This document shows, piece after piece, positions 7,670-11,241 of a DNA stretch of 11,241 nucleotides; the first letter of the stretch is position 1, and every line of letters begins with the position of its first letter. The DNA comes from Planctomycetota bacterium (lineage in GTDB: Bacteria; Planctomycetota; UBA1135). The notes under the pieces were generated by a model. It was not told where the DNA came from, made no database searches, and saw only the letters and a list, made by a program, of their open reading frames with translations. The translations under genes were made by a program, and so were the position numbers. The DNA lies in assembly GCA_002400895.1 (NCBI GenBank), contig NVRO01000001.1, positions 2,241-13,481 on the forward strand, in the 5' to 3' direction.

Positions 7670-9310
7670 ATGACCAACAATGACAAGCTGATCGGACAAA
7701 AGATGTTTCCTTTGAGCGAAGATGACACAAAGTGGCGTCAGCTCAAGGACTTACAAGTTCAAACCACCGAGTTTGATGGCAGAACGATTGTCCTGGTGGA
7801 TTCAGAGATATTGACCGAGTTGTCCCGGGCTGCCTTTCATGACATCTCCCACTATTTACGCTCCAGTCATTTACGCCAGTTGCAATCAATCCTTGAGGAT
7901 GAGGAGTCATCCGCAAACGACTGCTTCGTTGCCCTGGATCTTCTGAAAAACGCGGTTATCTCATCTGAAGGTGTACTGCCGATGTGCCAGGACACGGGCA
8001 CTGCAATCGTCATGGGCAAGAAGGGTGAGCAAGTATGGACTGGTGGCGGTGACGAGGCTGCAATTTCCGCCGGCGTGCTACGCACCTTTACGGATGACAA
8101 TCTGCGCTATTCTCAACTGGCCCCCATCGGCATGTTCGAAGAGCAGAACACCAAGTGCAATTTACCGGCACAGATTGACTTGTTAGCCGTGGATGGCAAC
8201 TCGTACGACTTCCTGTTCATTGCCAAGGGCGGCGGCTCGGCCAATAAAACCTTCCTGTACCAAGCCATCCCCTCCATGCTGCGAGAAGACCTGTTGCTTG
8301 GCTTCCTTGATGAGAAGATTCAGGCTATCGGCACCGCCGCCTGCCCACCCTACCACTTGGCAATCGTTATCGGCGGAACCTCCGCCGAGCAGAACTTGAA
8401 GACCGTCAAGTTGGCAAGCACCCTCTACCTTGACACCCTGCCGAACAAAGGCTCGGAGAGTGCACACGCCTTTCGCGATTTCGAACTTGAACAAAAGGTC
8501 CTCAAACTGACCCAAGATTCAAACATAGGAGCCCAGTTTGGCGGAAAGTATTTCTGCCACGACGTGCGGGTAATCCGTCTTCCTCGCCACGGTGCTTCCT
8601 TGCCCATCGGAATCGGCGTATCCTGCTCGGCCGACCGCCAGATTAAAGCCAAAATCAACGTCGACGGTGTCTTCCTGGAGCAACTCGAAACCGATCCGGC
8701 CAAGTACTTGCCGGCGGACGATGCCGCCGCCCTGGCCCAGGAGGTTGTAAAGATCGACTTGTCGAGACCCATGGCTGACATTCAGGACGAGCTGACAAAA
8801 TATCCGGTGCGCACCCGCTTGTCACTCAGTGGAACCATGGTTGTTGCTCGCGATCAGGCCCACTTCAAGTTGCGTGAGTACCTGGAAAAAAATGGAAAGC
8901 TACCCGCGTACTTCAAGAACCACCCGGTTTACTACGCTGGCCCCGCAAAGACCCCCGAGGGTTACGCCTCCGGCTCCTTCGGACCCACCACTGCGGGACG
9001 CATGGACGATTTTGTCGATCAATTCCAGAAGGCAGGCGGCTCCATGGTAATGCTGGCGAAAGGCAACAGGTCACGCAAAGTTGTGGAAGCGTGCCGGGAC
9101 AATGGTGGTTTTTACCTGGGAAGCATCGGTGGCGCCGCAGCGCGCCTGGCCAAAGACTGCATCAAGAAGGTCGAGTGCATTGCCCATGAAGAACTTGGCA
9201 TGGAAGCAATCTGGAAAATTGAGGTGGAAAACTTCCCGGCTTTTATTGTCACTGACGACAAGGGCAACGACTTCTTCCTCGGCAACATCAACGACCACGT
9301 AGAAGTGTAA
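7670..9310 (+). CDS. fumA: Class I [4Fe-4S] fumarate hydratase
   Basis: A 546-residue class I (iron-sulfur, oxygen-sensitive) fumarase, which interconverts fumarate and malate in the TCA cycle. Three cysteines that would hold the cluster are C106 (PMCQDTGT), C225 (AACPPYH) and C319 (GVSCSADR). Their spacing, 119 and 94 residues, equals that of the Leishmania major enzyme as I recall it (C133, C252, C346). With the same constant offset of 27, its active-site residues D135, R421, T467, R471 and K491 map to D108, R394, T440, R444 and K464 here (K464 in KGNRS), so the enzyme looks fully catalytic. The ATG directly follows the deaD TAA, which suggests translational coupling; there is no strong ribosome site. 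A second ATG at 7703, just before FPLSEDDT, is a possible alternative start. The stop overlaps the nitrilase start. Confidence 0.96.
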   Translation: MTNNDKLIGQKMFPLSEDDTKWRQLKDLQVQTTEFDGRTIVLVDSEILTELSRAAFHDISHYLRSSHLRQLQSILEDEESSANDCFVALDLLKNAVISSEGVLPMCQDTGTAIVMGKKGEQVWTGGGDEAAISAGVLRTFTDDNLRYSQLAPIGMFEEQNTKCNLPAQIDLLAVDGNSYDFLFIAKGGGSANKTFLYQAIPSMLREDLLLGFLDEKIQAIGTAACPPYHLAIVIGGTSAEQNLKTVKLASTLYLDTLPNKGSESAHAFRDFELEQKVLKLTQDSNIGAQFGGKYFCHDVRVIRLPRHGASLPIGIGVSCSADRQIKAKINVDGVFLEQLETDPAKYLPADDAAALAQEVVKIDLSRPMADIQDELTKYPVRTRLSLSGTMVVARDQAHFKLREYLEKNGKLPAYFKNHPVYYAGPAKTPEGYASGSFGPTTAGRMDDFVDQFQKAGGSMVMLAKGNRSRKVVEACRDNGGFYLGSIGGAAARLAKDCIKKVECIAHEELGMEAIWKIEVENFPAFIVTDDKGNDFFLGNINDHVEV

Positions 9311-10104
9311 TGCGCATTGGCCTGGTCCAATCCGAACCCGCCCATTTGGATTTGGAGACTACTTGCAAGCGCCTGGAGCCACAGCTTGCCGCCTGCGCCA
9401 GTGATGGCGCCGACTTGATTATCCTGCCGGAGTTGGCGGGGAGCGGTTACTCCTTTCCCGACAAGGAATCGCTCATCAAAGTGGCAGAACCCAGCGACGG
9501 CTCCGGCCCCTTTCTTGGCTGGATTAAGGAGCGGTGTTCGGAGTTCGGGTGCTCGGTGGTCACCGGATATGCCGAAGCCGGAAGCAATCACTTGTACAAC
9601 TCTGCTGCCCTTGTCAGCAGCAATGGAGTGTGCGGCAACTATCGCAAATTGCATCTTTTCGACCGGGAACCGGAGTTATTCACTCCCGGTAATCTGGGAG
9701 TGCCAATATTCACCATAAAGGATGCAAAGTTTGCCATCCTGATTTGTTTTGACTGGGCCTTTCCGGAAGTCTGGCGCATGGCTGCGCTTGCCGGGGCCGA
9801 TTTCATTGCGCATCCTTCCAATCTTGTCCTGCCCTGGGCGCAAACCGCAACCAAGGGCCACGCTCTTTGCAACCGAATCTTTGTTTTTACCGCAAACAGA
9901 ATCGGCAGCGAAGGCGAGTTGCACTTCACCGGTGCTTCCCAAGCACTTGATCCAAACGCCGATATTTTGGCCAATGCGCCCACTGACAGCAAATGGCAGC
10001 AGGTGTTTGCGATAAGCCCCGAAGACGCGCGTGACAAGCAAGCCGGAGATGGTGTCGACCTATTTTCTGCGCGGCGACCGGAAATCTACGACCAGCACAT
10101 ATAA
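9310..10104 (+). CDS. Nitrilase-superfamily carbon-nitrogen hydrolase
   Basis: A 264-residue member of the nitrilase/amidase superfamily, which hydrolyses non-peptide C-N bonds using a Glu-Lys-Cys triad. The triad is E41 (ILPELAGSGY), K113 (YRKLHLF) and C146 (ILICFDWAFPE). Lys and Cys numbers coincide with those I recall for the Pyrococcus horikoshii nitrilase PH0642, and the blocks YRKLHLF, FTPGNLG, CFDW and AHPSNLVLPWA also match that group. The substrate cannot be read from sequence; omega-amidase, N-carbamoyl-amine hydrolase or aliphatic nitrilase activity are all possible. There is no signal peptide, so it is probably cytoplasmic. Its ATG shares the last A of the fumarase TAA (TAATG), so the two are almost certainly cotranscribed and translationally coupled. 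Forty-nine bases separate it from surE. Confidence 0.92.
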   Translation: MRIGLVQSEPAHLDLETTCKRLEPQLAACASDGADLIILPELAGSGYSFPDKESLIKVAEPSDGSGPFLGWIKERCSEFGCSVVTGYAEAGSNHLYNSAALVSSNGVCGNYRKLHLFDREPELFTPGNLGVPIFTIKDAKFAILICFDWAFPEVWRMAALAGADFIAHPSNLVLPWAQTATKGHALCNRIFVFTANRIGSEGELHFTGASQALDPNADILANAPTDSKWQQVFAISPEDARDKQAGDGVDLFSARRPEIYDQHI

Positions 10105-10109
10105 CTGAT

Positions 10110-10140
10110 TTGGGAATATTAAATTCGGTCGAAATAATAT
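10110..10140 (+). promoter_or_regulatory. Possible surE promoter giving a near-leaderless mRNA
   Basis: TTGGGA (10110-10115) and TAATAT (10135-10140) resemble -35 and -10 boxes, with a 19-bp spacer that is longer than the optimal 17. Transcription would start around 10147, only about 7 bases before the surE ATG at 10154. That agrees with the lack of a Shine-Dalgarno there. The call rests on sequence resemblance only; read-through from the nitrilase gene is the alternative. Confidence 0.35.
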
Positions 10141-10151
10141 ACCCTTCGACC
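10112..10151. repeat. Two overlapping inverted repeats before surE
   Basis: Dyad A pairs GGGAATATTA (10112-10121) with TAATATACCC (10135-10144), 9 of 10 bases. Dyad B pairs GGTCGAA (10127-10133) with TTCGACC (10145-10151), perfect, ending 2 bases before the surE ATG. The left arm of B lies in the loop of A, so in RNA they would compete, since no linker remains between the right arms to let both form. Dyad A also covers the possible -10 box. There is no T-run, so this is not a standard terminator. It may be an operator or an RNA switch, or chance in AT-rich DNA. Confidence 0.45.
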
Positions 10152-10153
10152 CC

Positions 10154-10990
10154 ATGGGTTTTCCCCGCCTCCTCATCTCCAGTGCCTTGCTGCTACCGGC
10201 TTGTGGCGCAGCCCCCACCAACCCTGACCCGATTGAGCGCCTTCATATCCTGGTAGTCAATGATGACGGCATTCATTCGCCGGGGATTGTCGAATTAGTC
10301 AAGGCAATGTCTGCAATCGGCGAGGTCGTGGTCTGCGCACCCGACTCCAACCGCTCTGGCGCCAGTCATTCTTCGGTTGCTTTCTCTCAAACCATGGAGG
10401 TCACGGAAATTGAAATGGAAGGCGCAAGTTACGCCTGCTCGATCAGCGGAACTCCTTCCGATGCGACCCTTTTCGGCATCATTCAACTCGGTGCTGACCA
10501 TCCTTTTGACCTGATAGTTTCAGGAATCAACCGCGGGGCCAACGTCGGCAACATTGCCCACTACTCCGGAACCATCGGAGCAGCGATGGAAGCTAACTAC
10601 CACGGCATCCCGGCGGTGGCAGCTTCCCAGGATTCCCAGGTGCGCGACTTTGCCCCGGCAGCAGCATGGACCGCCAAGTTTGCCGAGCAGATGCTGAATA
10701 CTGGAGCACAAGGTGATATTTGCTGGTCACTCAACTTTCCGGAACAGAGTGACGGTCGCTGGCCAGGCGCAATCGTTGCCCCAATGGATGGCGCCTACAT
10801 CCACATCACTGGATTCTCTTCCAGAGACGGAGGCTACCGGGCAAATTTCAGCTTCAACGGGGAATACCCGGAAGGGTCGGATACCGCAGCATTTATGGAT
10901 GGATGGATTAGTGTCACCCCGCTGCGCTTCGATTGGACCGATTTTAAATTAGTGGAAAGCGCGGCGGAGTGGCTACCGCCTGTCGATTAG
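10154..10990 (+). CDS. surE: SurE-family 5'/3'-nucleotidase, predicted lipoprotein
   Basis: A 278-residue SurE phosphatase, which removes phosphate from nucleoside monophosphates using a divalent metal. The metal and active-site blocks are present: NDDG (D37, D38), PDSNRSG (S68), SGTPSDAT (98-105), SGIN (N126) with RGANVG, and YSGTIGAAMEA. Unlike ordinary cytoplasmic SurE, it starts with a leader of Arg5, a hydrophobic core and LLPAC, giving a lipobox-like LPAC with Cys17; Pro at -2 is not the favoured residue. No start codon lies between the leader and NDDG in this frame (the next Met is M52, past the metal site), so the leader belongs to the protein. An extracytoplasmic, lipid-anchored nucleotidase is inferred, perhaps for phosphate or nucleotide salvage. 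There is no Shine-Dalgarno. The gene may be read with the nitrilase or from its own promoter. Its stop overlaps the convergent small gene by 4 bases. Confidence 0.92.
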   Translation: MGFPRLLISSALLLPACGAAPTNPDPIERLHILVVNDDGIHSPGIVELVKAMSAIGEVVVCAPDSNRSGASHSSVAFSQTMEVTEIEMEGASYACSISGTPSDATLFGIIQLGADHPFDLIVSGINRGANVGNIAHYSGTIGAAMEANYHGIPAVAASQDSQVRDFAPAAAWTAKFAEQMLNTGAQGDICWSLNFPEQSDGRWPGAIVAPMDGAYIHITGFSSRDGGYRANFSFNGEYPEGSDTAAFMDGWISVTPLRFDWTDFKLVESAAEWLPPVD

Positions 10991-11241
10991 CGCCAACGAT
11001 CGTCCAGCGGGTTGTCAGGTCCCTTTTTGGAGGTGTCGCTCTTGGCCTTATCCTTCGCCTTCTTGAACAAGTCGTGGAGTTCCTGCTTGCGACGCCTTTC
11101 TGCCTCCATCGCTTCGCCAAAGGAATCGTTGAGCTTCTCCTCGCGCTGTTCAATCCGTTTCACGACATCCCCTAAATCGGCAGGCTTCTCGGCTTCCTCC
11201 CCATGAACTAGGACATTGCCATTCTTGGGGTCTACCTTCAT
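10987..11241 (-). CDS. Small charged coiled-coil-like protein, possibly truncated by the window edge
   Basis: This frame gives 84 residues with a Met codon exactly at the window end (11241-11239), so the true start may be there or beyond. I do not recognise the family. Residues about 23-70 are strongly charged and rich in Glu, Lys and Arg (EQREEKL, EAERRRKQEL, KKAKDKAK), consistent with a long helix or coiled coil. The tail is Asp/Lys/Pro-rich and ends in DDRWR. No signal peptide, membrane segment or cysteine is seen. The stop codon TAA (10989-10987) overlaps the surE stop TAG (10988-10990) on the other strand. That it codes is supported by the protein-like composition and by filling the rest of the window, but length and homology evidence are thin. 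Confidence 0.6.
   Translation of the reverse strand: MKVDPKNGNVLVHGEEAEKPADLGDVVKRIEQREEKLNDSFGEAMEAERRRKQELHDLFKKAKDKAKSDTSKKGPDNPLDDRWR

Noticed and set aside
7250..7699. 149-codon minus-strand frame with MSPVAV repeats
   Set aside because: The repeats are the reverse complement of the deaD 18-bp tandem repeat; no independent evidence of a gene.
10112..10151. H-type pseudoknot formed by both dyads before surE
   Set aside because: The topology fits on paper, but there is no linker between the two right arms to cross a 10-bp stem; competing hairpins are more realistic.

Overview
This 11.2-kb window (about 55% GC by eye, densely coded on both strands) looks like bacterial chromosomal housekeeping DNA. 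The best lineage clue is the very large secreted protein at 1366-4713. Its ThuA / sorbosone-dehydrogenase-like propeller / HEAT / c-type cytochrome layout is typical of the Planctomycetota-Verrucomicrobiota (PVC) group. Weak or missing Shine-Dalgarno sequences before several genes fit that too. I infer a PVC bacterium, possibly Planctomycetota, with moderate confidence. No mobile element, phage gene, CRISPR array or toxin-antitoxin pair is visible, and no stretch over 300 bases lacks a gene.

Layout, left to right. Positions 1-104 hold two GC-rich hairpins and no convincing gene. A tRNA-Gly(CCC) with encoded CCA lies on the minus strand (105-180). It is divergent from a saccharopine-dehydrogenase-like / trans-acting enoyl reductase-like oxidoreductase (245-1363, +). 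That gene converges, 2 bases apart, on a minus-strand pair: a THUMP-domain 23S rRNA methyltransferase of the RlmL type (5874-4744), then 30 bases later the 1115-residue ThuA/propeller/cytochrome protein (4713-1366). From a 73-base divergent promoter region, a plus-strand cluster starts: DEAD-box RNA helicase DeaD (5948-7669), class I [4Fe-4S] fumarate hydratase (starting on the base after the deaD stop), and a nitrilase-superfamily amidohydrolase (overlapping the fumarase stop as TAATG). After 49 AT-rich bases with overlapping dyads and a possible promoter comes a SurE nucleotidase with an N-terminal lipoprotein signal (10154-10990). Its stop codon overlaps that of a convergent small charged protein (11241-10987, -), which may be cut by the window edge.

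How the genes fit together. The divergent rlmL/deaD pair plausibly serves 50S ribosomal subunit maturation: both families act on 23S rRNA. The deaD-fumarase-nitrilase cluster is tightly coupled at the sequence level but mixes RNA metabolism, the TCA cycle and amide hydrolysis. The two envelope proteins (the ThuA/cytochrome protein and lipoprotein SurE) are inferred to act outside the cytoplasm. I do not see a clearly novel multi-gene system. The most unusual points are the lipoprotein form of SurE with a dyad-rich, SD-less start region, a probable one-base start-site problem in the ThuA gene, and a shortened cytochrome domain in the same protein.
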